The notes: a model not told the origin generated them from the letters alone. A stretch of 64,000 nucleotides of DNA from Flavobacterium endoglycinae (GCF_017352115.1 NZ_CP071448.1:2813001-2877000); one strand, 5' to 3'; positions 42,717-50,384 are shown, counted from the first letter of the stretch. Numbers and translations: made by a program.

Positions 42717-43586
42717 ATGGGAGGTACAAGATATGATTTCGGTGCTCGCGAAAGCAGAGCAAAAAAAGTAGGTTACGCTAGTAAATCAGCTAGCGAGATT
42801 TTTACACAAAATGCATTGCGAATGGCTCATGAATCTATGAATCCGAATGGAGTGATTTTTAGAGAAGCGAGAGATTCTGATGTTCATCCAAACACTGTTC
42901 CGATTATTTTAGGATTGGACGTTACAGGAAGTATGGGACATATTCCACACGAATTAATAAAAGATGGACTTCCAAAATTAATGGGAGGAATTATTCAAGG
43001 TGGCGTTCCAGATCCAGCACTTTTATTCTTAGGAATTGGAGATCATGAATGTGACCGATATCCGCTTCAAGTCGGACAGTTTGAATCTGGTGACGAAGAA
43101 TTGGATATGTGGTTAACAAGAACGTATATCGAAGGTGGAGGTGGAGGAAATGCTGGCGAAAGTTATCTTTTAGCATGGTATTTTGCAGCGTTTCATACTA
43201 AAATCGATGCTTTCGAAAAAAGAGGAGAAAAAGGATTATTGTTTACAGTAGGTGATGAACCAGGTTTAAAAACGCTTCCAGCTTCAGCAATTAAAGAAAT
43301 TATGGGGCAGGGACAACAGACTTATACGCATCTTGAATTATTAGCAGAAGCGCAAAAAAAATACGATGTATATCACATCAGTGTATTGCACTCAGGACAA
43401 GCTATCAATGCCGATGTTGAATGGAAAGAACTACTCGGACAAAATTGTTTATCTATTGAAGATCACAGAGAAATTCCAAACGTAATCAAAAAGATCATCT
43501 GCGATAAACATAAAAGTTCTGGTTTAGGAGCAATACCGGTTTCTGATGCAAGCGATAGCAGTTTAGATAATATAGAAATGCTTTAA
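42717..43586 (+). CDS. von Willebrand factor A-like protein
   Basis: 289 residues, no signal peptide. GLDVTGSMG at 66-74 is a MIDAS-type motif (DxTGS, a variant of DxSxS), after an N-terminal segment MGGTRYDFGARESRAKK. The protein has alternating alpha/beta structure expected of a vWA domain: LLFLGIGDHECDR, GLLFTVGDEPG, YHISVLHS. Intracellular vWA proteins often act as metal-dependent scaffolds or partners of AAA+ proteins; none is present here. It sits 2 bp after a small coiled-coil gene, likely its partner, inside the NAD/ADP-ribose island. Confidence 0.8.
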   Translation: MGGTRYDFGARESRAKKVGYASKSASEIFTQNALRMAHESMNPNGVIFREARDSDVHPNTVPIILGLDVTGSMGHIPHELIKDGLPKLMGGIIQGGVPDPALLFLGIGDHECDRYPLQVGQFESGDEELDMWLTRTYIEGGGGGNAGESYLLAWYFAAFHTKIDAFEKRGEKGLLFTVGDEPGLKTLPASAIKEIMGQGQQTYTHLELLAEAQKKYDVYHISVLHSGQAINADVEWKELLGQNCLSIEDHREIPNVIKKIICDKHKSSGLGAIPVSDASDSSLDNIEML

Positions 43587-43591
43587 TTTTT

Positions 43592-43737
43592 TTAAACACA
43601 TGGAAACATAGATTTCTCTTTTGAATGTCAAAGAATAAAGAAAGAAACTAGTTTCTAGCAGATAGTAGCTATGTGAATTGCGATAAGTGAAACGCCTTTT
43701 TTTAAGATTCTAATAAGCTATGATTCTATATGTTAAA
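43592..43737 (+). repeat. 140-bp terminal-inverted-repeat element, copy 4
   Basis: TAAACACATGGAAACATAG (43593-43611) and CTATGATTCTATATGTTAA bound it. Internal AGAAACTAGTTTCT and AAGTGAAACGCCTTTTTTT blocks are nearly identical to copy 1, so the copies are close relatives even though they lie 25 kb apart. Confidence 0.83.
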
Positions 43738-43762
43738 AGATAATTGACGAACAATTAACAAA

Positions 43763-44845
43763 ATGAAAACAGCGAAAATAGTTATAGGTTTAGGATTTGG
43801 CGATGAAGGAAAAGGCATAACAACAGATTTTCTGGCAGAACAAAATCCTGAATCTATCGTTATTCGCTTTTCGGGAGGACAACAAGCCGCGCATACCGTC
43901 ATGATCGGCAACAGAAAACACGTCCATTCGAGTTTTGCAAGCGGAGCACTTCGTGGTCTTCCATCTTATTACAGCGAACATTGCACGATTCATCCTCTTT
44001 TTTTGTATAACGAAAGAGAAGAATTAAAAGAAAAAAACGCTAATCTGGATTTGTACATTCATCCTTTAGCAAAAGTTACCACTCCTTTTGATGTCTGGCA
44101 CAACAGAGGAAATGTACGAAACATTGAAAACGGAACCTGCGGAAAAGGCATTGGTTCAACCATGAAAAGAAATGAAGGTCCGTATAAATTGTTTGCCATC
44201 GATTTGATTGCGCCTCGCGAAATGCTTTTAGAAAAATTAAACCAAATTGCATATTACTATGGTTTTTTAAATGAAAGCGGAATCGATGAAGAAATCAATC
44301 AATATCTGGAAGCAATTGATAAGATACAATGGAATATTGTCGATTATACATTCCTTTCGAAATATGAAAATCTCATTTTTGAAGGCAGTCAGGGCATTCT
44401 GCTCGATATGGATCACGGCGTTTTTCCGAATGTGACGTATGCCAATACTACCTCAAAAAATGCCATTGAAATTTGTAATAAACTAAAGATTGAAGATGTA
44501 GCCGTTTATTACGTAACCAGAAGTTATTCAACGCGTCACGGACATGGCTGGATGGCGAATGAAGGAGAAATAAAATTAAAAAATAACGAAGAAGAAACCT
44601 GTGTTTTTAACGAATACCAAAAACATTTGCGTTTTGGAACCCTGAATTACGAACTTCTAAATTACGCTCTAAAACTCGATGCAGCTTACAGCCCAATGGC
44701 AAAACGAAATTTGGTTGTAACTTGTATGGATCAGCTGGAGCAGGATTATGAGTTTGAAAATCTCACAACGGAATTCAGCGAAATCTACGGATCATTTTCA
44801 CCCGATTCAAAAGATTTTAAAAACATTATTTCTTTGTTTCAATAA
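43763..44845 (+). CDS. Adenylosuccinate synthetase paralogue (short)
   Basis: 360 residues, versus about 425-430 for housekeeping PurA. The GTP/IMP motif GDEGKG at 13-18 is present with the catalytic D14, and H44 in QAAHTV corresponds to the PurA catalytic histidine. GTP-like STTSKNAIE and FEGSQGILLDMDHGVFPNVTYANTT are classic PurA features. Because D14 is retained the protein is not a PurZ (2-aminoadenylosuccinate) enzyme. It may ligate an amino acid to an IMP-like nucleotide, possibly inosine or ADP-ribose derivatives, given the island. This is a paralogue; a full-length purA is expected elsewhere. Confidence 0.85.
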   Translation: MKTAKIVIGLGFGDEGKGITTDFLAEQNPESIVIRFSGGQQAAHTVMIGNRKHVHSSFASGALRGLPSYYSEHCTIHPLFLYNEREELKEKNANLDLYIHPLAKVTTPFDVWHNRGNVRNIENGTCGKGIGSTMKRNEGPYKLFAIDLIAPREMLLEKLNQIAYYYGFLNESGIDEEINQYLEAIDKIQWNIVDYTFLSKYENLIFEGSQGILLDMDHGVFPNVTYANTTSKNAIEICNKLKIEDVAVYYVTRSYSTRHGHGWMANEGEIKLKNNEEETCVFNEYQKHLRFGTLNYELLNYALKLDAAYSPMAKRNLVVTCMDQLEQDYEFENLTTEFSEIYGSFSPDSKDFKNIISLFQ

Positions 44846-44855
44846 AATAGAAAAA

Positions 44856-45383
44856 ATGAAATACAATACAGATACCATAACTCCAGAAAGTAAGTTTATA
44901 TTTTTCTGGGGGCACCAACCCAGTAAAGACGGAAAAATTCTCAAAACCTGTTTCAGCCAGTGGTGGTTAAGTTCTTTTAAAGTAGATAAAGTAACTTACA
45001 AAACTGCTGAACATTGGATGATGGCCAAAAAAGCAGAATTATTCAACGATCAGGAAATTTTAGTAAAAATCCTTAAAGCCGATTCTCCAGCTGAAGCAAA
45101 AAAACTCGGTAGAGAAGTCAAAAATTATGTAGATACGGTTTGGTTAGAAAACCGATATGAAATTGTAAAACAAGGAAACTTTCACAAATTCAGTCAAAAT
45201 GCTGATTTGAAAACGTTCTTATTAAACACTAAAGAACGAGTTATTGTCGAAGCAAGTCCAGTCGATTCAATCTGGGGAATCGGAATGGCAGAAGATCACA
45301 AAGATGTTCTAAAACCAGAAGCCTGGAAAGGATTAAATCTTTTAGGTTTCGCTTTGATGGAAGTTAGAGATGAATTGAGATAA
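44856..45383 (+). CDS. NADAR family protein (YbiA-like)
   Basis: 175 residues from the ATG at 44856, 10 bp after the PurA-like stop; a longer reading overlaps that gene and is rejected. The NADAR/YbiA hallmark runs FFWGHQ, FSQWWLSSF, TYKTAEHWMMAKKA, and ends EASPVDSIWGIG. NADAR proteins bind and hydrolyse ADP-ribose-linked substrates, including ADP-ribosylated guanine in nucleic acids, and related YbiA acts in riboflavin metabolism. In this island it should remove ADP-ribose modifications. The chain starts a close run with the two following genes. Confidence 0.93.
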   Translation: MKYNTDTITPESKFIFFWGHQPSKDGKILKTCFSQWWLSSFKVDKVTYKTAEHWMMAKKAELFNDQEILVKILKADSPAEAKKLGREVKNYVDTVWLENRYEIVKQGNFHKFSQNADLKTFLLNTKERVIVEASPVDSIWGIGMAEDHKDVLKPEAWKGLNLLGFALMEVRDELR

Positions 45384-45390
45384 ATTGATT

Positions 45391-45804
45391 ATGGAAACAA
45401 CAAGATTATATCGTCCAGTTGGATTAAAAGAAGTGGAATTAATCGCAGAGTTGGATTACAATGCTTTTCCACCAAGGTTAGAATGGCAACCTATTTTTTA
45501 TCCGGTAACGAATCAGCAATATGCAGATCAAATTGCTTTTGAATGGAATACCGTTGACGAATTTTCCGGATTCATTGGAATTGTAACTGCTTTTGATGTT
45601 AACTCAGATTTTTTGAAAAAGTATGAAATTCAAAATGTTGGCGATAAAAATCATAATGAACTTTGGATTCCGTCGGAAGAATTAATTGATTTTAATGCTA
45701 ACATAGTAAACGGAATTGAAATCGTAAATGTGCATTTTACAGATCGTTCTTTGGTAAGTGAAAACAAAGAACTCAATGAAAAACTAGATAGTTTTAGAAA
45801 ATGA
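45391..45804 (+). CDS. Conserved protein, so-called ADP-ribosylation/crystallin J1 family
   Basis: 137 residues from the ATG at 45391 ([18 protein letters not shown]), preferring it to a TTG 6 nt earlier. The features [44 protein letters not shown] and [14 protein letters not shown] are those of a widespread small family that databases list under the misleading name ADP-ribosylation/crystallin J1. No enzymatic role is established. The end overlaps the macrodomain start by 4 bp (ATGA), so the two are translationally coupled and probably work together. Confidence 0.8.
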   Translation: METTRLYRPVGLKEVELIAELDYNAFPPRLEWQPIFYPVTNQQYADQIAFEWNTVDEFSGFIGIVTAFDVNSDFLKKYEIQNVGDKNHNELWIPSEELIDFNANIVNGIEIVNVHFTDRSLVSENKELNEKLDSFRK

Positions 45805-46307
45805 TTTTAGAATTATTAAAGGCAGACATAACAGAAATTCAAGTTGATGCAATAGTAAATGCTGCGAATACTTCTTTGCTTGGAGGCGGTGGTGTTGATG
45901 GTGCAATTCATAGAAAAGGAGGAAAAGCAATTCTAGACGAATGTATCCAAATTAGAAATAAGCAAGGAGGATGTAAAACAGGTGAAGCTGTAATCACAAC
46001 AGCAGGAAATCTTCCTTCTAAATATGTTATTCATACTGTTGGACCAGTTTGGAATGGCGACAAAGAAGAAAAATCAAAATTGCTGGCAGATTGTTATCAA
46101 AACAGTTTGGCTCTTGCGGTAGAAAATGGAATCAAAACTATTGCTTTTCCAAATATCAGTACAGGAATTTATCATTTTCCGAAAGATAAAGCAGCTGAAA
46201 TCGCGGTAAAAGTTGTGAAAGAGTTTGATAGAATTTCTGAAATAGAAAAAGTACTGTTTGTATGTTTTGATGATGAAAATTATCAGATTTATAAAAGTAT
46301 TCTATAG
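45801..46307 (+). CDS. ymdB: Macrodomain protein, O-acetyl-ADP-ribose deacetylase type
   Basis: 168 residues. MacroD/YmdB signatures are complete: [19 protein letters not shown] (19-37) with N20, N23 and the catalytic Asp in GVDG, HTVGPVW and [11 protein letters not shown]. Such enzymes cleave O-acetyl-ADP-ribose from sirtuins and remove ADP-ribose from acidic side chains or phosphates. The 4-bp overlap with the preceding gene shows translational coupling. It is a central component of the ADP-ribose-clearing set. Confidence 0.95.
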   Translation: MILELLKADITEIQVDAIVNAANTSLLGGGGVDGAIHRKGGKAILDECIQIRNKQGGCKTGEAVITTAGNLPSKYVIHTVGPVWNGDKEEKSKLLADCYQNSLALAVENGIKTIAFPNISTGIYHFPKDKAAEIAVKVVKEFDRISEIEKVLFVCFDDENYQIYKSIL

Positions 46308-46385
46308 TTGTTCCGCTAGGAACATCTGGTCGGTAGAAAAAATAGATTAATTGAATTTACGTTCCGTGGGAACGTTTGATTGGTA
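46308..46385. repeat. Variant GTTCCGnnAGGAAC repeat element
   Basis: TGTTCCGCTAGGAACA followed by TCTGGTCGGTAG, and then ACGTTCCGTGGGAACGTTTG. It matches the left parts of the repeats at 28987-29145, but the CAACGGAT hairpin is missing, so it is a diverged or truncated copy between the macro and kptA genes. Confidence 0.75.
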
Positions 46386-46390
46386 AAAAA

Positions 46391-46939
46391 ATGAATGAAA
46401 AAATAGCAAAAAGTGTCAGCAAGTTTTTAAGTCTGGTGCTTAGACATTCGCCTGAAACTATCGGATTACAATTAGACGAAAATGGATGGGCTGATGTTGA
46501 GGAATTAATTATAAAATGTAATAAAAAGGGAAGTCAGAACGAAATGACGGTTGAACTTTTAGATTACGTCGTAGAAAATAACGATAAAAAACGGTTTGCT
46601 TACAATGAAGATAAAACCAAAATCCGTGCAAGTCAGGGACATTCGATTTCGGTTGAATTAAATCTGGAAGAAACGGCACCTTTGGAATTTTTGTATCACG
46701 GAACGGTTGGAAAATTTATGGAAAGCATTCGTAAAGAAGGTTTGAAAAAAATGAGCCGTCAGCATGTACATTTAAGCAAAGACAAAGAAACTGCGACAAA
46801 AGTTGGAAGCAGAAGAGGAGTACCGCAGATTTTAACCGTTAGAAGCGGCGCCATGCATAGAGACGGATATACATTTTATTTATCCGAAAACAATGTCTGG
46901 TTGACCGATGAGGTTCCAGCGAAATATATTGAATTTTAA
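46391..46939 (+). CDS. kptA: RNA 2'-phosphotransferase (KptA/Tpt1)
   Basis: 182 residues from the ATG at 46391. KptA signature residues are present: R18-H19 in LVLRHSPETIGL, RASQGHS at 79-85, HGT at 103-105 and HVHLS at 125-129. The enzyme transfers a 2'-phosphate from RNA to NAD+, giving ADP-ribose 1'',2''-cyclic phosphate and nicotinamide; related members can ADP-ribosylate RNA 5'-phosphate ends. The product would be handled by the macrodomain and the phosphatase that follows 2 bp downstream. Bacteria lack tRNA-splicing needs, so its RNA substrate is unclear. Confidence 0.93.
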   Translation: MNEKIAKSVSKFLSLVLRHSPETIGLQLDENGWADVEELIIKCNKKGSQNEMTVELLDYVVENNDKKRFAYNEDKTKIRASQGHSISVELNLEETAPLEFLYHGTVGKFMESIRKEGLKKMSRQHVHLSKDKETATKVGSRRGVPQILTVRSGAMHRDGYTFYLSENNVWLTDEVPAKYIEF

Positions 46940-46941
46940 AA

Positions 46942-47673
46942 ATGAAAAGAACACTTGTTTTTGGAGATATTCACGGAGGATTAAAAGCCCTGATTCAGTT
47001 ATTTAAAAGAATTGATTTATCTGAAAATGACAGACTGATTTTCTTAGGTGATTATGTGGATGGCTGGAACGAATCGGCACAGGTAATTGAGTTTCTTATG
47101 GATTTATCTCAAAAACACGAATGCATTTTTATAAAAGGAAATCATGATGCCTGGTGTCAGGAATGGCTGATGAACGATATTGTAAATGATATTTGGTTTT
47201 TGCATGGAGGAAAATCGACTATAGAAAGTTATGAAAATATTGATCTTTCCAAAAGACAGAAACATCTGGAATTCTTTAATCAAATGAAGGATTATTTTGT
47301 AGATGAAAGCAACAATCTTTTCATTCATGCCGGATTCTCATCGATGCACGGACCAGAAAAAGAACATTATCAAACCAATTTTTCGTGGGACAGAACGTTG
47401 TGGGAAATGGCGCTGACTATGGATAAACGAATAAAAAAAGATTCGCTTTTGTATCCGAAAAGATTACTGCTTTATAATGAAATTTATATCGGACATACTC
47501 CAACGCTAAATTATGATGTAGAAATTCCAATGCAAGGCTGCAATGTTTGGAATATTGATACAGGTGCCGCTTTTTACGGAAAACTTTCTTGTATCGATAC
47601 AACCACAAAAGAATTTTGGCAAAGTGATGTAGTTCAGACATTTTATCCAAATGAAAAAGGAAGAAATAAATAA
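46942..47673 (+). CDS. Calcineurin-like metallophosphoesterase
   Basis: 243 residues with the full metallophosphatase motif series: GDIHG (8-12), GDYVDG (near 37), GNHD (near 67), HAGFS and IGHTPT, and a NIDTGAAFYGKLSCID C-terminus. It belongs to the PrpA/lambda-phosphatase or diadenosine tetraphosphatase-like group. Two bases after kptA, it may hydrolyse the cyclic phosphate of Appr>p or another ADP-ribose phosphate, or remove RNA-derived 2'-phosphates. Protein phosphatase activity is an alternative. Stop and next start lie within 2 bp. Confidence 0.9.
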   Translation: MKRTLVFGDIHGGLKALIQLFKRIDLSENDRLIFLGDYVDGWNESAQVIEFLMDLSQKHECIFIKGNHDAWCQEWLMNDIVNDIWFLHGGKSTIESYENIDLSKRQKHLEFFNQMKDYFVDESNNLFIHAGFSSMHGPEKEHYQTNFSWDRTLWEMALTMDKRIKKDSLLYPKRLLLYNEIYIGHTPTLNYDVEIPMQGCNVWNIDTGAAFYGKLSCIDTTTKEFWQSDVVQTFYPNEKGRNK

Positions 47674-47674
47674 A

Positions 47675-48607
47675 ATGAAAAATACAATAGAATCTGGTTT
47701 ATTTGGTTTGGCTGTTGGTGATGCTTTGGGAGTTCCAGTTGAATTTAAATCCAGAGCTTATTTAAAACAAAATCCAGTTACTGAAATGTTTGGTTTTGGA
47801 ACGCATCATCAACCAATAGGGACTTGGAGCGACGATAGTTCACTTGCTTTCTGTCTAGCTGAAAGTTTATGTTCGGGTTATGATTTAAATGATATTGCAA
47901 GAAACTTTGTCAAATGGTACAGCGGAAATTTATGGACGCCACATGGAAAAGTTTTTGATATCGGAATCGCAACTAGACATGCTATTCTTAATATTACAAA
48001 AGGACATCAACCTGATTTATGTGGCGGATTTTCTGAAGAAGATAACGGAAATGGCTCATTAATGCGTATTTTGCCTTTGGTCTTTTATCTTCAAAATGAA
48101 AATGATATTGAAGTTATTTACCAAAAAGTAAAAGAAGTTTCATCAATAACACATGCACATTTCAGATCGGTTTTCGCTTGTTTTATTTACGTGATTTATT
48201 GTTTGGAAATTCTAAAAGATAAAGATAAATTCGAAGCTTATACGGATATGAAAAGTATACTTTCAAAGTTTTTGGAAGACAAAAAATATAATCCTGCTGA
48301 AGTTCAGTTGTTTGACAGAGTTCTGAAAAATGATATTCTGTATGTGGAAAGTGAAATTCAATCTTCGGGTTATGTGCTACATAGTTTAGAAGCAAGTTTT
48401 TGGTGTTTTTTAAATTCGGATTCTTATGAAGAAACGGTTTTAAGGGCAGTAAACTTAGGCGGAGATACCGACACAACCGGAGCAATTGCTGGAGGATTAG
48501 CAGGAATTTATTATGGAATCGATAATATTCCGCAAAAGTGGATTGACAATTTAGTAAGAGTAAAAGATATAAAAGATTTAGCAGAACGTCTATCAAATAA
48601 AATGTAA
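47675..48607 (+). CDS. ADP-ribosylglycohydrolase (ARH/DraG family)
   Basis: 310 residues from the ATG at 47675, immediately after the phosphatase stop at 47673 (a start at 47651 would overlap). Family motifs are GDALGVPVE (15-23), WSDDS at 51-55 (variant of WTDDT), HAHFRS, and GGDTDTTGA (262-270) with the metal aspartates. ARH enzymes remove ADP-ribose from arginine, serine or nucleic-acid ends, or hydrolyse O-acetyl-ADP-ribose, in a magnesium-dependent way. It completes the clearance enzymes before nadV. Confidence 0.94.
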   Translation: MKNTIESGLFGLAVGDALGVPVEFKSRAYLKQNPVTEMFGFGTHHQPIGTWSDDSSLAFCLAESLCSGYDLNDIARNFVKWYSGNLWTPHGKVFDIGIATRHAILNITKGHQPDLCGGFSEEDNGNGSLMRILPLVFYLQNENDIEVIYQKVKEVSSITHAHFRSVFACFIYVIYCLEILKDKDKFEAYTDMKSILSKFLEDKKYNPAEVQLFDRVLKNDILYVESEIQSSGYVLHSLEASFWCFLNSDSYEETVLRAVNLGGDTDTTGAIAGGLAGIYYGIDNIPQKWIDNLVRVKDIKDLAERLSNKM

Positions 48608-48618
48608 AAAACTTATAT

Positions 48619-50088
48619 ATGAACCCATTATTATTAACCGACGGTTACAAAGTTGACCACAGAAGACAATACCCAGACGGAACTACAATTGTATATTCTA
48701 ACTGGACACCAAGAAAATCAAGAATTGAAGGAGTTGATGAAGTGATCTTTTTTGGATTGCAGTATTTCATCAAAAAATATATTATCCACGATTTTGAAGA
48801 AGATTTCTTTAAAAAATCAAAAGAAGAAGTCGTTAAAAAATACTCACGAAGAATCAATAATTATTTAGGTGAAAACCAAGTTGGGACTAAACATATTGAA
48901 GATTTACACGATTTAGGATATATTCCTATGGTTTTTAAAGCCTTGCCAGAAGGCGCAAGCGTTCCGTTGAGAGTTCCGATGTTTACGATGTATAATACAA
49001 TTCCAGAATTTTTCTGGCTGACGAATTATTTCGAAACGTTACTTTCTGCGGTAGTTTGGTTGCCTTGTAATTCTGCTACAATTGCAAAAGAATACCGAAA
49101 AGTATTAGACAAATATGCTGCAGAAACTTCTTCTGTTCCAGAATTTGTAGATTGGCAAGCACACGATTTCTCAATGAGAGGAATGGGCGGAATCGAAGCA
49201 GCCTTGACTTCTGCAGCGGGACATTTATTAAGTTTTACAGGATCTGATACGATTCCAGCAATTGATTTCTTGGAAGAATATTACAATGCCAATTCAGATC
49301 AGGAGCTTGTGGCTGGTTCAGTAGCAGCAACAGAACATTCTGTTATGTGTATGGGAACAACTGAGGGCGAGTACGAAACTTTTAAAAGATTAATTACAGG
49401 AGTGTATCCAAAAGGAATTGTTTCTATCGTTTCTGATACTTGGGATTTATGGAAAGTTCTAACGGATTATCTTCCAAGATTAAAAGAAGAAATCGTTTCA
49501 AGAGAAGGTAAAGTAGTAATTCGTCCTGACAGTGGCGATCCGGTAGATATTATCTGCGGAAATCCAAACGGAAAAACAGAACAAGAGAAAAAAGGGGTTA
49601 TCGAATTGCTTTGGGATGTTTTTGGCGGGACTACAAATGCTAAAGGATTCAAAGAATTGGTGCCGCAAATTGGAGCGATTTATGGAGATAGTATCACAGT
49701 AGCAAGAGCAACTCAAATTTGCGAAAGATTAAAAGAAAAAGGATTTGCTTCTACCAATGTTGTTTTAGGAATCGGTTCTTTCACATATCAATACAATACA
49801 AGAGATACTTTCGGATTTGCGATGAAAGCCACTTACGGAGAAGTGAACGGAGAGGGAAGAGCTATCTTCAAAGATCCAATTACTGACGACGGAACTAAAA
49901 AATCGGCTAAAGGATTAATGAAAATAGAATTAATCGACGGTAAGTATCATTTAACTGATAATGTTTCTTGGGAAGAAGAAAAACAAGGTGAATTGAAGGA
50001 AGTTTTCAGAGATGGAAAGCTTTTGGTTGATCAAACGTTAAGTGAAATCAGAACAAGAGTAAAAAGTAACGTGAGTATCGAAGCTTAA
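48619..50088 (+). CDS. nadV: Nicotinamide phosphoribosyltransferase (NadV/NAMPT type)
   Basis: 489 residues, typical for NadV. Landmarks are TDGYKVDHRRQYPDGTT at the N-terminus, the catalytic HDFSMRG at 182-188 and the phosphate-binding RPDSGDP at 302-308. The enzyme joins nicotinamide and PRPP to NMN; in NARP1 defence-counteracting systems a homologue instead joins nicotinamide to ADP-ribose pyrophosphate to make NAD+ directly. Pairing with the prs paralogue in the same unit supports either path. The gene ends the island and is closed by a strong terminator. The NadD gene is convergent but separate. Confidence 0.95.
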   Translation: MNPLLLTDGYKVDHRRQYPDGTTIVYSNWTPRKSRIEGVDEVIFFGLQYFIKKYIIHDFEEDFFKKSKEEVVKKYSRRINNYLGENQVGTKHIEDLHDLGYIPMVFKALPEGASVPLRVPMFTMYNTIPEFFWLTNYFETLLSAVVWLPCNSATIAKEYRKVLDKYAAETSSVPEFVDWQAHDFSMRGMGGIEAALTSAAGHLLSFTGSDTIPAIDFLEEYYNANSDQELVAGSVAATEHSVMCMGTTEGEYETFKRLITGVYPKGIVSIVSDTWDLWKVLTDYLPRLKEEIVSREGKVVIRPDSGDPVDIICGNPNGKTEQEKKGVIELLWDVFGGTTNAKGFKELVPQIGAIYGDSITVARATQICERLKEKGFASTNVVLGIGSFTYQYNTRDTFGFAMKATYGEVNGEGRAIFKDPITDDGTKKSAKGLMKIELIDGKYHLTDNVSWEEEKQGELKEVFRDGKLLVDQTLSEIRTRVKSNVSIEA

Positions 50089-50095
50089 TTATGGC

Positions 50096-50126
50096 AAAAA
50101 GCCTGAATTTTAAATTCAGGCTTTTT
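50096..50126 (+). terminator. Strong hairpin terminator after nadV
   Basis: AAAAAGCCTGAATTT (50096-50110) pairs exactly with AAATTCAGGCTTTTT (50112-50126), followed by TT. It ends the NAD/ADP-ribose island. Confidence 0.9.
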
Positions 50127-50143
50127 TTATGATTTGATTTTTT

Positions 50144-50225
50144 TGTCATTTCGACGAAGGAGAAATCACACTAGAAATTCTTGTGCGGAAATTCTAGTGC
50201 GATTTCTCGTTTCTCGGAATGACAA
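50144..50225. repeat. TTGTCATTTCGACGAAGGAG palindromic repeat
   Basis: The two ends (TTGTCATTTCGA.../...CGGAATGACAA) and the inner GAGAAATC and CTAGAAATT/AATTCTAG words pair to a long imperfect hairpin. This GTCATTTCGACGNAGGAGAAATC element is a familiar Flavobacterium-type intergenic repeat. Confidence 0.75.
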
Positions 50226-50243
50226 GATTGTGTATGGTTAAAT

Positions 50244-50379
50244 TCAATTGCCTCCAGTTTTAACTGGAGGTCAAAAATATTGATTTCTACATCGGCTTTA
50301 GCCAAACATCTTTAATTTTGGCTAAAGCCTTGTACTGCTGAAAATAAAAAACCTCCAGCTAAAGCAGGAGGCAATTCAA
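50244..50379. repeat. Composite repeat with CCTCCAGTT hairpin
   Basis: CCTCCAGTT-TT-AACTGGAGG is a perfect inner hairpin (50251-50270). A TTGGCTAAAGCC word and an AACCTCCAGCTAAAGCAGGAGG hairpin follow, and the ends TTGAATTGCC pair with those of the left. It fills the remainder of the nadV-nadD gap. Confidence 0.72.
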
Positions 50380-50384
50380 ATTTT

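Noticed and set aside
43763..44845. PurZ (Z-genome) enzyme
   Set aside because: The catalytic aspartate D14 of PurA is kept, and no phage DpoZ- or DatZ-like partner is present.
48183..48596. 137-codon minus-strand reading inside the ADP-ribosylglycohydrolase gene
   Set aside because: It lies opposite a well-conserved gene and has leucine/tyrosine-rich low-information composition typical of an antisense shadow.
40611..50088. Prophage or phage remnant as origin of the NAD island
   Set aside because: Prs and NadV are phage-type, but there are no structural, lysis, integrase or terminase genes, and the genes look like the host in composition.
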